From contig NC_049997.1 of the NCBI RefSeq assembly GCF_000003815.2, positions 6,096,450-6,160,449 on the forward strand: DNA of 64,000 nt. Direction: 5' to 3'. Each line of letters begins with the position of its first letter. Position 1 is the stretch's first letter. This stretch comes from Branchiostoma floridae. Taxonomy: Eukaryota > Chordata > Leptocardii > Amphioxiformes > Branchiostomatidae. Positions 21,905 through 32,201 of this stretch are shown here, piece by piece. The translations under genes and the position numbers were made by a program. A model generated the notes under the pieces. The model ran no database searches. It had not been told where the DNA came from and was given only the letters and a program-made list of their open reading frames with translations.

Positions 21905-22797
21905 TGTCCTATCCTTATATGCCATTACTACATTAACATGCACTAGGTGTGACTGATATGAACATTCAAAAGTATTTGAAACATCTGAGTAGTTAGGAAT
22001 AGATATAAAATGCAATACGTTATCAACAGACACTATCCAAAACAACTGAGTCTAAAGCAGGGAGACTTTTATTCATTTCAAAGCTTACATAGATAAGATT
22101 GACCAAATGAAATGATACACAAGTATGCTATAAGAAAAGGTTGTCTAGGTAAGAATATCTACATGTAGGTAACAATTATATGTCTCACACAAGGACATGT
22201 ACAGTAGAATTCTGACAGGTGTTTGCACAACTTTTTAAACCAGAGACAGAATTTAGGCAAAGTGTAATATTATTATATGATACGAAAGATGTTTCCCTTA
22301 CAAAGTTGGTATCCTTAAAAGTTTATTTTTCTTGAAGTAGATTGTCGTTACGATTTATAGTCATGCCCTGTTTTCATGTGCTTTCTTGCAAACAGGTCAT
22401 GTATGGAAAGAAGCTGAAAGTTGTATGCTACTGTAATATTAAAACAATTATGATTTTTGATAGAAGATAAAGCTTATGTTTACCAAAAATATTCCATATC
22501 TTTGAATGATCACATATTCCCCAAGCACTCTGATAAGCTTAATGATTTGAAAGAGGCTGTCATAGTTACCATCTTACAGTACATGGAAAAGCTTTTAACA
22601 TTAAATCAACATATCCCTTGCCCAGCTTTAAAGAGCTGCTGTATGATGTTCACTGATATTTCTAAGTTAAATGTCATAGGAAGAGTTTCCTTATTTTCTG
22701 GGTAGTTTACTCCAGTTTGCTGTTTGATGAAAGTAGTTGAATTTCAGAAGAGACACAATTGGTTTGTTGATGAAGATTAGACATTCAGTTAATTAGA
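21905..22797. other. No recognisable feature
   Basis: Unique AT-rich sequence of about 0.9 kb. The 82-codon frame at 22457-22705 has no recognisable motif. Confidence 0.5.
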
Positions 22798-22813
22798 GGG
22801 TCTCACTAGATAC

Positions 22814-23035
22814 CGAAAACAACCGAAAACAACCGAAAACAACCGAAAACAACCGAAAACAACCGAAAACAACTTTCACTAAATACCGAAAACAACCGAA
22901 AACAACTTTCACTAATTACCGAAAACAACCGAAAACAACTTTCACTAATTACCGAAAACAACCGAAAACAACCGAAAACAACTTTTAACTACCGAAAACA
23001 ACCGAAAACAACTTTTAACTACCGAAAACAACTCG
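22814..23035 (+). repeat. ACCGAAAACA minisatellite (left arm)
   Basis: Six consecutive decamers open the array, then blocks of two or three decamers alternate with CTTTCACTAAWT (twice or more) and later CTTTTAACT. The spacer CTTTCACTAAAT echoes the element terminus TCTCACTAGAT, so the array seems to have grown by reiterating the end of the element. Confidence 0.95.
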
Positions 23036-23789
23036 ACACAACCATAAACAACAGACAATCATTTCAATGGGTTATTATTTAATAATTTTGATTTTATTTT
23101 GGACAGAAGTTAGGCTAGGACGACCAATGTTATTAATACAATATTAGTAATAATAGAGTCAACGATCTCCTTTGCCTTTTGGAATATATTAATGTTCGAA
23201 TTCAGATTCACGGATCCTGTAAGTATCCTGTATGTTATAAACGGGGACTGCTTGGTTAACTCGCAAACTCATCAATGGATATCTATACTACTTGGCATCT
23301 ATTGTGTAACTCCAAGCAGGGGTTACGGTGGGGCGGGGTGTAGTAGTGTCCCCAACATGAAATCGCAGTCACTACTATCCCCCGACAAAACTGCTTCGAA
23401 AATGGGTTTGCTTATCAATTATTGTTGAATCTGCCTGCTGCGCATTTACCTCATGTGTACTACATTTTCTTCTAGCAACCAAAACAATCTAGTACATTTC
23501 TTGCTCAATTTTAACGCATTCCGCTATCACAACAAATCGCTTTAAATGGACAAACCGCAAACGTGTATTACCACAGAGGCCCCTTATTCTGGATTAAACT
23601 AAATGATCAAAATAAAACAGTGTGTGATAGAAAGGTGTTTCCACAGTCTACTTCCCCTTTGCTGCAAAAATCCTCCAGAATCACCCCATTCTCTTCCTCG
23701 GCCAAGGAGAAACTAATGCAAGGGATAGTAACGAGTAGATGAAAATAAAATAGCAATAAGTAGTTGTTTAAGAGTCATTTTCCGGCTGT

Positions 23790-24012
23790 TTTGGAGTTCT
23801 GATCGGTTGTTCATGCGTGTTTTAGGAGGTTTCGAGTTGTTTTCGGTGTTTATTGATTTGCTTTCGGTATTTATTGAGGTGTTTTCGGTATTTATGGAGT
23901 TGTTTTCGGTAGATATCAAATTGTTTTCATTGTTTTCCGCATTTTACGGGTTGTTTTCGGTACATGTCAAGTTGTTTTCGGTTGTTTTCGGTTGTTTTCG
24001 GTTGTTTTCGGT
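23790..24012 (-). repeat. TTGTTTTCGGT minisatellite (right arm)
   Basis: TTGTTTTCGGT recurs about a dozen times, separated by short AT-rich spacers such as ATTTATTGAGG. The last three copies before the terminus are contiguous (GGTTGTTTTC x3). It is the inverse of the left arm but less regular. Confidence 0.9.
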
Positions 24013-24191
24013 ATTTAGTGAGACCGAGTAATAGATACTCATTCTACAAAATTTTTTCATATAAAGGCAAGTGGACAATGTTATGTTTTGTAAGCATTCA
24101 GAAAGACAGCAGATACATGTAAGTATTAGTAAAAACAGTGGATTCTGTCAGAAATGTTTGACAGCTTTCAAAGCTTTTAAAGTTCATAACT

Positions 24192-24375
24192 GTACACAAA
24201 AACAAAGCGCTTACCAACAAGCTTTCGATCAGATCCTTATCAAGTTGTAATGACCCTAAGTCTACATGTATGTTACACATTCAGACAGTGTGACGTCAGC
24301 AAAGAGTCAAAGGTGCTTGGAAGTCGGTATCGGCCCCCGTCTCGGTTGAGGGAAGGTTGATGGGTTCTGACGTAG
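24192..24375 (-). repeat. Dispersed repeat with TGACGTCA, copy 1
   Basis: TACACAAA..AAAG.GCTTACCAACAAGCTTTCGATCAG through TGTGACGTCAGCAAAG and CCCCCGTCTCGGTTGAGGGAAGGTTG.TGGG match the copy at 45308-45490. On the minus strand it contains TGATAAGGATCTGATCGAAAGC, a fold resembling the core of hammerhead-like motifs found in some retroelements, see findings. The parent element is not identified. Confidence 0.7.
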
Positions 24376-24379
24376 ACGT

Positions 24380-24836
24380 ATCAAGTTACTTGTCAATGTG
24401 TAACTTGATAAGTTTCTTATCATCATTCATTGACTCTAACCTTCAATGCCGTACCCATGGAGTCTTTTTTCAAGTTCAATGACTCTGGGAAAGACTCCCT
24501 GTGTTTCTCCTTTCTTTATCCCCCTTTCAAAGTGATTAGAAGTTTGAGGATCCCTCCTTACATTTTTCAGGGGTGTTATTAACTTCAAACAAGCGCTGCT
24601 TGATGATAGAGCAGGTCCCGACTTTTACTGTTGTGGCATACACAAAAAGGCTTTCAGGTTTTGTGGATAGCTTATCCCTCGGTAGAATCACAAAGTGTAG
24701 GGTATTTAGAGACTGTACTCTAGTACATTTTATAACTGTTTAATACACATGACCACACTCTAGGGATGATTACTTGGCGGTTGGCCTTACTGGGGTGCGT
24801 ACTCACTTTGACTTGGTTTTAAAAGCAGTATCTCCC
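24380..24836. other. No recognisable feature
   Basis: Unique sequence; a short AACTTGATAAG/ CTTGTCAAT-rich stretch at 24389-24420 pairs weakly with the preceding repeat. Confidence 0.45.
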
Positions 24837-24839
24837 TTG

Positions 24840-25312
24840 GGCCATACCACTTTAATTTCTTGGTCCTTGGATTTTTAAAAGTGAAAATATAGCAAGAGGA
24901 CATCATAAAGCTAGAGGGTAGGGGGGGAAACTTGCATATGACTGTATTCACCCCATAAAACTGAGTGTACAAAGGCAAAAACCTGGTCCTCTGGCTTCAT
25001 TATCATTATGATTAATGTTTTCCAGTTAAGGGTTTTTTGTGCCCAACATATGTTCGGAAGCATATGTTGGTACTGTTTTCACTCTGCTACATTTTTGTTA
25101 CTTTCCTTCCAAATAACCCCTTAACGTTATACATTATTATAAAGCTTAACGTCTCTACTTTTCAAAAATATAGCATAGTGAAAACAGCACTCTTACTTTC
25201 CAAAGGGTCTAAAACGCCCAGAATTGGGAAAAAGTCCAAATTTGTCAGCACCACAAGGGTTAAGAAAAAAAAAAAAAAAGATTCAAGAACCAACAATTAG
25301 ATTGGTGTGGCC
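24840..25312. mobile_element. Harbinger-like MITE, GGCCATACC ends (copy 2)
   Basis: Starts GGCCATACCACTTTAATTTC and ends AGATTGGTGTGGCC, flanked on both sides by TTG (24837-24839, 25313-25315), a 3-bp duplication. The interior has a hairpin CCAACATATG-8nt-CATATGTTGG at 25043-25070. 473 bp. Terminal GGCC and a three-base target are as in PIF/Harbinger elements. Confidence 0.8.
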
Positions 25313-25315
25313 TTG

Positions 25316-25775
25316 ATAGATTCAGGAGTTTGGGGAGTATTCAGAGCCTTGAAGAGACCATGCCCGGTTACTGCCCTGTAAAGCTTCCTCCCTGTTCCAT
25401 ACCCATGAGCATGCCTCTAGCATAAGTACCCGGTATGAGGTGCATTGCAGAGATTTGGGGTTAGGGGCCTCACTTATATTGAAATCTAATGCTGAAGGTT
25501 TGATTAGATTTCGGTTGATACTTGCTCTCCTGGACTGACTTAACGAACATGTGAGCAGATTGCTGATGAAGGATTTTGGTACACAAGCTTCAAGTTTAAA
25601 TGGTTTGACTTACAAGCTAGAGATAATATTTTCATACTAATGAGATAATAATCTTTGAAAGGCGATAAATTTGAGTAGGTTACAGATATGAATGGTTGAT
25701 TATAGAGCTTTTGAGCAGCAAAGGATTCTCATCCCTGTTGTTGCTGAACCACTGCTTTCATTGATATCAAGAAAT
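25316..25775. other. No recognisable feature
   Basis: Unique sequence. Confidence 0.5.
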
Positions 25776-25779
25776 GTTA

Positions 25780-26960
25780 AACTCACATTACACTGCCCCA
25801 TGCACACAAGCATGTAACTTTTTGGTCACCATAAGTTTGCAGGGATTTTTGATTGGAAACAAATATCTTCAAAAGCAAGGCTTCCAGCGTAGGAAACAAA
25901 TTACAACAAACTAAACAATACGAAGGCCAGGGATACTTATAATTGTAAAGAAAACCCCATGCAAGTATTATGCACCCCATGCAAGCATGCAAATTCAACC
26001 CAAGCTATCAGTCACTATAACTATGAAGGCACTCCCACATAGAAGAACAAATATCAATAACAAAGTATTCGGCACCATGGCCAGGAACAATTATAATTGT
26101 AAAGAAATAGCCCATACAAGTAATCTGCAACCCATGCAAGCATGCACATTTAAGTCAAGTTTTCAGCCAATATTACTGTGTAAGGATTCTGGCATTGGAA
26201 ACAAAGTACAGCAAACTAATAAGCACCAAGGACAGGAACAACTTATAGTTTTGAAGGACACCAGTAATGTACCCCATGCACATTTAACTCCAGTTTTCAG
26301 TCATTATAACAGTGCAGGGATTCTGGCATTGGAAACAAAGTACAGCAAGCTAATAAGCACCAAAGACAGGACTAAATAATAGCTGTGAAGGAAGTGCTCA
26401 GCGCCATTAATATGTACCCCATGCAAGCATGCACATTTAACTCAAGTTTTCAGTCATTATTTCTGAGTAGGGATTTCAACCTGTAGAAAATAAATTACAA
26501 CAAACTGAACAGTACCAAGGCCAGGGATACTTATAATTGTGAAGAAAATCCCATACAAGTATTGTGCACCCCATGCAAGCTTGCAAATTTAACCCAATCT
26601 ATCAGTCACTATAACTATGCAGGCACTCCAAAAGAAAAGAACAAATATCAACAATGAGAAAGTATTCAGCACCAAGGCCAGGAACACTTATGGCTAAGAA
26701 GAAAAAGTCTATACAAGTAATCTGCACCCCATGCAAGCATGTACATTTTTCAACTGGAGTTTNNNNNNNNNNNNNNNNNNNNNNNNNNNNNNNNNNNNNN
26801 NNNNNNNNNNNNNNNNNNNNNNNNNNNNNNNNNNNNNNNNNNNNNNNNNNNNNNNNNNNNNNTAGTTGTGAAGGAAGTGCTCAGCACTAGTAATATGTAC
26901 CCCATGCAGACACACATGCAGCCTACACAATCAGTCACTATCAGTATTCAGGATATCCTG
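25780..26960. repeat. Tandem array, ~145-155-bp unit, about eight copies, contains the assembly gap
   Basis: CCCATGCAAGCATGCA.ATTTAA recurs near 25976, 26129, 26417, 26571 and 26727, with shorter versions near 26273 and 26897. Units also hold GTCA.TATAAC and ACAAA.TACA.CAAACT and CCA.GG.CAGGAACA. Frames crossing several units are artefacts of the repeat. Confidence 0.9.
26763..26862. other. Assembly gap of 100 N
   Basis: Exactly 100 N lies inside a unit of the ~150-bp array, so the true number of units is unknown; a round 100 suggests an arbitrary gap size. Confidence 0.99.
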
Positions 26961-27109
26961 CTGATCTATTGATTTACAAGCTGCTTTTAATTACTTTCTA
27001 ATCAAGATTCATGACTTGTTAATACTGCCAAATCCCCTAAATCTCCGCAGGAGGGGGGCAGGTCTATATCGTTGTTAGTAAATCACTGTTCCTGTCAAAT
27101 TATGCAAAA

Positions 27110-27560
27110 AGGTGGCAATGCAGTCTAAAGGACTTACAGTCTAAAGGTTCAGGGTTCGAATCCCACAGTCTCCCATGTTGTACCCTTTGAAAGTACTTGA
27201 CACCCATGTTTTCCTGTCATATTATGCAAAAAAGTGGTAATGCGGTATTGTGGTTAGTGTTGCTGACTTACAATCTAGAGGTTTAAGGTTCAAATCCCAC
27301 AGAGGTCTATATCATTGTTAGTTAATCCATGTTCGTGTCAAGTTATGCAAAAAGATAACAAAGTGGTCTTGTGGATAGTGTTGCTGACTTACAATCTAGA
27401 GGTTCGGGGTTCGAATCCCACAGAGGCTCCCATGTTGTACCCTTTACAAAGTACTTGACACCTGTGTGTGCCTGTCGAATAATGTGGCAATGTGGTCTAG
27501 TGGCTAGTGTTGCTGACTTACAATCTAGAGGTTCACGGTTTGAATCCCATATTTTACCCT
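27110..27560 (+). repeat. Tandem array of four tRNA-like (SINE head) sequences
   Basis: Units of ~125-135 bp each carry a box-A-like segment (best: GTGGTCTAGTGGCTAGTGT, near 27489), TGACTTACAATCTAGAGG and box-B-like GGTTCGGGGTTCGAATCCCA, with box B ending near 27162, 27299, 27420 and 27549. The last three are close to one another and the first is decayed. Between them lies TTGTACCCTTT..AAAGTACTTGACACC. The anticodon arm does not pair well, so these are not functional tRNA genes; they resemble the promoter head of a SINE. Confidence 0.75.
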
Positions 27561-27817
27561 TTGGAAAGTACTTGACACCTACATTGTATGTTTTCTCACT
27601 CAGTTCAGTTGCAGGCAAGTGATTATTTTGGGATACTGATCTTTTATGAGAAAAGCCGCACTGTAGGCAGTAAGAAAGATAAATTTCTTCAATCACATTG
27701 TCAATGTCACCTTATCTATGGTATAGTATTATGTATTATACAAGCGCTTATTTATTGTCCTTGACAATGGTACCATGTTTGTCATGATCCTATATTTAAA
27801 AAGTTGAGGAAAGTCTA
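27561..27817. other. No recognisable feature
   Basis: Unique AT-rich sequence. Confidence 0.45.
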
Positions 27818-28050
27818 GGCCACACCAATTTGATATGTCGGATTGATATTTTTTGTTTTCAAATCAAAAATTGGAAAAACATTATGATAACGAAGCCTTA
27901 GGACCAGGTTTTTTGCCTTGGTGCACTCAGTTTTATGGAGTTAATACAGTCATTTTCAAGTTTTCTTCCCTATCCTATAGTTTTATGACATTCTCTTGCT
28001 ATATTTTTACTTTTAAAACTCCAAGAACCAAGAATTAAATTGGTATGGCC
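27818..28050. mobile_element. Harbinger-like MITE, GGCCACACCAATTT ends (copy 3)
   Basis: Starts GGCCACACCAATTTGATATG and ends AATTAAATTGGTATGGCC. Flanking trinucleotides CTA and CAA no longer match. The right 100 bp is shared with 1674-1773. 233 bp. Confidence 0.8.
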
Positions 28051-28097
28051 CAAGAAATCTGCCCCTCTTTGACATTGAGGGCACGGAACTTGACTTT

Positions 28098-28195
28098 GTC
28101 AGGCAATGACCTTGCAGTGGAGTACTTACGAGGTGTAAGTGGTGCTCGGGAGTCGACTAAAAGCCCACAAGGTCACAAAATACCAGTCCCTACTT
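28098..28195 (+). repeat. Dispersed segment, repeated at 28938-29012
   Basis: TGACCTTGCAGTGGAGTACT...GTCGACTAAAAGCCCACAAGGTCACA resembles TTGCCTTGCATGGTGTACT...GTCAACTAAAAGCTTGCAAGGTCACA at 28938-29012. Function unknown. Confidence 0.6.
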
Positions 28196-28209
28196 ATTTT
28201 TATATTTAA

Positions 28210-28395
28210 AGTTTTGTGGATGTGGCTCAACGCCTAGAGCGTTGGAATCAGAGGTCCTGAGTTCGACGCTCGCCATGTCCCTGCTCGCCATGTCTCACAG
28301 CTAATCTGTTTAAAGGTGTTAAAAACACCAGGCTACGGATTTGGTGCTGCCAGTGTGTCAACATCTGCACACTTGCCACTAAGACCTGTGAATTT
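28210..28395 (+). mobile_element. Possible third tRNA-headed SINE
   Basis: GTGGCTCAACGCCTAGAGCG and, ~20 bases on, GGTCCTGAGTTCGACGCTCG resemble box A and box B. The following AACACCAGGCTACGGATTTGGTGCTGCC could be the body. Only one copy is seen in the window and no target duplication. Confidence 0.4.
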
Positions 28396-28526
28396 TTTTT
28401 AAAGTTTCATAGCCTGTTATTCATACCAATATCAGGGATCGAAGTCCTTCAATTATATTTCTTTCTGTTGTCTATATTTAGTCACATGCTTGGAGAGTAA
28501 AAAATTGCCTCTTCTTTGGTTAAGGT

Positions 28527-28790
28527 GCAATGACCGAGTAGGTAGAGTGTTTGTCTTGCATTTGGTAGGTCTGCTGTTTGATCCCCGGCCAAGTCATACC
28601 AAAGACTTTAAAATCATGGTATTTCGAGAAAGAGTATGGAAGTATGGAAGTTGAGCACACCACTATTAGTGGACTAGCCCCCTGCTGTAGTGATTGCTCA
28701 AAGTTGTGTGGCCCAGGGCTACTGAAACGGAGATGGGCGCCACCCTATGAGGTATCAGGAATGGGAAGGACTAATCTTTGACTTTTTATT
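28527..28790 (+). mobile_element. SINE-A copy 4
   Basis: GGTGCAATGACCGAGTAGGT, box-B-like CTGTTTGATCCCC, then the SINE-A body GTGGACTAGCCCCCTGCTG and ATGGGCGCCACCCTATGAGG, ending CTTTGACTTTTT. More diverged than the 8-kb copies, with a small deletion near 28620. No clear target duplication. Confidence 0.88.
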
Positions 28791-29175
28791 TCATCTAATT
28801 TCATTTACTTTTTTCATTGCTTATTTTACTCGGTTAAGGCAGAGACATATTTGTACCGCTTACACATGAAGTAGGAGCCATACACAATGTCATGTTGATT
28901 GAATACCACAGGGAGAGAACATAGCTCTGTACAGCAATTGCCTTGCATGGTGTACTCAGGAAAAAGAATTGTTCAGATGTCAACTAAAAGCTTGCAAGGT
29001 CACAGAATCCCAAGTTGATGTACCCTTAGGATCTTTGGACCCAGTTGTGCAGACCACTACTAGACTGTTATGGTTCTCAGTCCTTTTGAATTCAGAATGT
29101 TTCTGTCTTCCACTAAAATGCTACGTGAGTCCCGAATCAGCAATTTGGGGTTATTCTTTCAAACAGGCTCTGGAG

Positions 29176-29285
29176 TAGCCTGGTATCCAGCCGTAATATA
29201 GCTCCCGAGTCTCTTCTCTCCTCTTTGTAATTGCAAAGAGGAGAGAAGAGACTCGGGAGCTATATTACGGCTGGATACCAGGCTA
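29176..29285. repeat. 110-bp near-perfect hairpin
   Basis: TAGCCTGGTATCCAGCC (29176) runs to CTCTTTG (29227) and its exact reverse complement runs from CAAAGAG (29234) to GGCTGGATACCAGGCTA (29285). Apart from one mismatch next to the centre every base pairs. Both arms are 52 bases. Confidence 0.97.
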
Positions 29286-29369
29286 GCTCAGACTGGAGAA
29301 GATGATCATGGTACTACTGAGTAGATATTGGCATACGTGTTCTAGGAAAGCTGAATTGGTTACCTACCT

Positions 29370-29575
29370 TCTGCTAGGACCATCCCTTGGATAGGATGTT
29401 AAATGGAGGTCCCGTGTCCAGGGAGCGCCCCACCTTGAGCACGTTAAAGAACCCACCACACTTATCGAAAAGAGCAGGGGTCCTTCTCGGTGCGAGTTGA
29501 TCTTACTTACGATTTGGGGTACCTTGTGTACGTGCCATAATGATTGTGGGCAATAAAGAACTTATTAATCAAAAG
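29370..29575 (+). mobile_element. Probable 3' part of a non-LTR element or SINE
   Basis: CCCTTGGATAGGATGTTAAATGGAGGTCCCGTGTCC and TTGAGCACGTTAAAGAACCC resemble segments I associate with 3' regions of widespread invertebrate retroposons, and the block ends AATAAAGAACTTATTAATCAAAA. No coding part and no second copy in the window; the assignment rests on memory of such sequences. Confidence 0.45.
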
Positions 29576-29627
29576 ACTAATTTTTATTTCCTCTGTCAGT
29601 ACTAAGGCTAGTATTGATATTTCAAAC

Positions 29628-29712
29628 CAACGTCAATCGACGTAATATCCCCAAATACCCTGTTTTTAAAAACAACGGATATAGCTTACCCAACGGATAA
29701 AGGTGAACCAGT
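29628..29712 (+). mobile_element. Right half of a TA-type MITE (ACGCTAGTTCA family)
   Basis: AATATCCCCAAATACCCTGTTTTTAAAAACAACGGATATAG and CAACGGATAAAGGTGAACCAG match the right half of the copy at 49070-49278. The left half is missing. Confidence 0.7.
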
Positions 29713-30100
29713 GTCAGTGAATTCGAAATAAATTAGCATATTTGGGATTGCAAAGCATAACTTATTTCATTCACAGAATGACCCCAAAGTTTGACCAACT
29801 CTAACGTTTCTTGAAGTCAAATTTTGGCCATCATTTCATCACTCCTAAGATTACTTTGAGCAGCGTCTTTGTGACTGAAAACTTTCCATCTTGGTTGAGG
29901 GAAGCGAGGCCATAGCGGATGATTAAATCCCTCCCACCCAAAACACCCACTCTGAGTGAACGGCAAATGCGTTCAGAATTGTAAATCAGTCTGTCTAAGC
30001 GCACTTCCATTTGCAAGGATAAGTCCACCCCTCGATGGCAGCTGCCCAAATTCTATCCCAATGTTTCTGTATATTATGTATCAGGCCTTCCCATTTGAGT
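29713..30100. other. No recognisable feature
   Basis: Unique sequence; minus-strand 72-codon frame at 29831-30049 without known domain. Confidence 0.45.
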
Positions 30101-30111
30101 TGGTAAGGCCA

Positions 30112-30195
30112 CACCAATTCTATTCATTGCTTCTCGGACTTGCCTGTCTATTTTATTTCATTTTCGAAAAAAAATGTTAAGTCCCGATAAAAGAT
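30112..30195 (+). mobile_element. Left end of a Harbinger-like MITE
   Basis: TAA followed by GGCCACACCAATTCTATTCA, then TTGCTTCTCGGACTTGCC and AAAAAAAATGTTAAGTCCC, as in the left part of 52834-53207. The right end is missing. Confidence 0.65.
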
Positions 30196-30199
30196 AATA

Positions 30200-30950
30200 C
30201 AAGTTTTGCTAACACAAACTTTTTTGGTCTGTTCTCTTGCTTTATTCTCGCCAACATTTTGGTGACTGTTTCAGGTTTGTTATAACCTTCTTCGGGTAAA
30301 AAGAGTCGCTTTATGCAGTGACGTACCAACCTGAAGAAACTATTCACGGATTTTCTGCTTTTCGCTCCTTTTAAGCTGATTAAATTCCAACAAACAACAG
30401 ATTGAGTTTGTTTGGCTGATCAGAAGCTCTCTGCCACTTCCGAGGGTAAGTTTGCATCTCGGCGGCAGCTGCCCATTTTCCGTGATTCAGATGTGTTTCT
30501 CTGTGTTAGGGTAACAAATTACGCACCGGTTTCCATCTCCAAAACCCATGGGAATGTTAGAGTGCTTGAAGTTCCGAAGAACGGAATTTAGTATGGAAAT
30601 TTAGTCCTTTGAGGTGGTACATCTTTCAGGGTTGAAGTTGTGCTGCGTTTGAATATCACTGATTATAAAGGCTAGCTCAAAATTGATGGGGAAGTTGTTT
30701 CATTTCTGATAGCAGATTTGAACTGATATTACTTGAAAGGTTTTGGTATTTCACAAAATTTTTCCATGCAGAAATTGCAGCAGATATAAATGTCACTTAT
30801 TGTCCATAATCATATAACATATATCTTATAATATTATCAGGTTTATAAAATAAAAACTCTTTCTATGTAGCATATAGATACATGTATCACTTCTTAGGCC
30901 CCTAATTTCACAAGATGGCTCAAAATTGACAGGAAAGTAATAAATAAAGG
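30200..30950. other. Mostly unique; hammerhead-like core on the minus strand at 30261-30295
   Basis: On the minus strand CCGAAGAAGGTTATAACAAACC followed by TGAAACAGTCACC has a CGAAGA core, an AGGTT/AACCT stem, GAAA and a GTC, see findings. The rest shows nothing supportable. Confidence 0.3.
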
Positions 30951-32037
30951 TCTCTCTCATTGTAATTGTATTGTCGCTGATGATATGAAATAGGAGAGCG
31001 AAATAACTTTAATTTGTGGATGTAGTTTCAGTTGATGACATTTGGGAATCAAAGGAAAACTAATTTCCCTGCTGAATTTCTTACAGAGTTTTAATGATAT
31101 CTTAGCTGCAAATGTCATTATCTTTGGGACAGACCACCAAAAAGGGGGTACCATAGGAAGTAAAAGTATTGAAAACCCCTTTTTGATCATGCTGCATCAT
31201 TTTACTTTTGATTGAATTGATTTAGTTCTTGTTTTCTTCTCCATCTTAAGAGGAACATTCAAGAGGAGGAAAACATTAAGAAATTAATAGAGGTTGTTAT
31301 GCTCCTGTCACATTATCCATGATCTTCGGGTGTATTGATGGAAGAGCAGCCATATTTAAAATCGACAGAGGGTTGCACGTATTTTTCACCTGAAAACCGT
31401 CCCCGTCACATATAAGCCATACTTTGTACATTGTATAATTGTTGTGCAATAAAGTTATTATTATAAGCGAATCTTGGGCGATTGCTGCAGAATTGTCGTC
31501 CGATCGATTTTTTGCCAAATGTGACAATTTAAAGAATTCTATTTAATAGAGGCCGTGAAGGAGAAACTTGCATCTCACAATATTCCCTCGCTAATACTGT
31601 CTGAACCAAGAGACAGATTTTCCTCTGAGACTCTCTGTTCATGTCGATATTACGATTTAGCGTATTTTTTTTTTTTTCAAATCCTAGAAACGACAAATCA
31701 AGTAGATAAGGCCTGAGCATACTACCTTGTTTGGAACTGTTTTATTGACATTTTTATTATCATTCTCACCGCATGTTAAATATATGTCTAAATTTCCCAA
31801 TAGTATTGCGCTAAGGGTTTACCTACAGCACAAATCCAGCATCCTTGGATGCTGCATGGATCAAGTGGATAAGGTATCAGTCTCGTGTGTATGGATTTCT
31901 CCGCCAACTAGATATCCTGGATACTGTTATTTGAGCCATTCAGTTTGGGATATTTTGATTCCCTATAATAACATAGGGAAAATGTAGTTACTGTGAAAAA
32001 TTTCTTCATGGAATAAACAAAAACAGGCATTCTATGT
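30951..32037. other. No recognisable gene; short Harbinger-like remnant
   Basis: Mostly unique AT-rich sequence. 31666-31712 (poly-T, AAATCCTAGAAACGAC, AAGGCCTGAG) resembles a decayed right end of the Harbinger-like family. GTGCAATAAAGTTATTATTAT at 31445-31465 looks like a retroposon 3' tail. Confidence 0.4.
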
Positions 32038-32200
32038 GACTGTGTATCTCTGTGTGTGTTTGTTAATTATGTGTGTGTGTCTCTGTGTGTCTCTGAGCAT
32101 TTGTTTATATGTGTATGTATACATGACATGTTTGTGCATGTGTGTGTGTGTACATGTGTGTGTGCATGTGTGCATGTGTGTACAAACATGTACATGTACA
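32038..32200. repeat. TG-rich simple repeat
   Basis: Irregular TG/CATG/TCTG microsatellite. Two overlapping Cys/Val-rich frames here are read-through of the simple repeat. Confidence 0.95.
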
Positions 32201-32201
32201 A

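Larger units (their letters stand above)
22799..24025. mobile_element. 1.2-kb element with inverted ends built of ACCGAAAACA repeats
   Basis: The left end is GGTCTCACTAGATACCGAAA and the right end its inverse, TTTCGGTATTTAGTGAGACC. Inside each end lies an array: at 22814-23035 a regular ACCGAAAACA decamer array, broken at intervals by CTTTCACTAAAT or CTTTTAACT; at about 23790-24012 the complementary TTGTTTTCGGT in looser 20-30-bp spacing. About 740 bp of unique interior (23045-23780) separates them and has only unsupported short frames (78 codons at 23192-23428). Flanks GAG at 22796-22798 and 24026-24028 could be a 3-bp target duplication. I do not recognise the family; it looks like a non-autonomous DNA transposon. 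Confidence 0.7.

Noticed and set aside
22814-23035. CRISPR-like array
   Set aside because: The repeat is a 10-bp minisatellite with near-constant short spacers at the end of a eukaryotic mobile element; there are no unique spacers or cas genes.
23807-24031. 74-codon Phe/Leu-rich frame
   Set aside because: It is a read-through of the TTGTTTTCGGT minisatellite.
27110-27560. Functional tRNA genes
   Set aside because: Internal boxes are tRNA-like, but the anticodon and acceptor stems do not pair.
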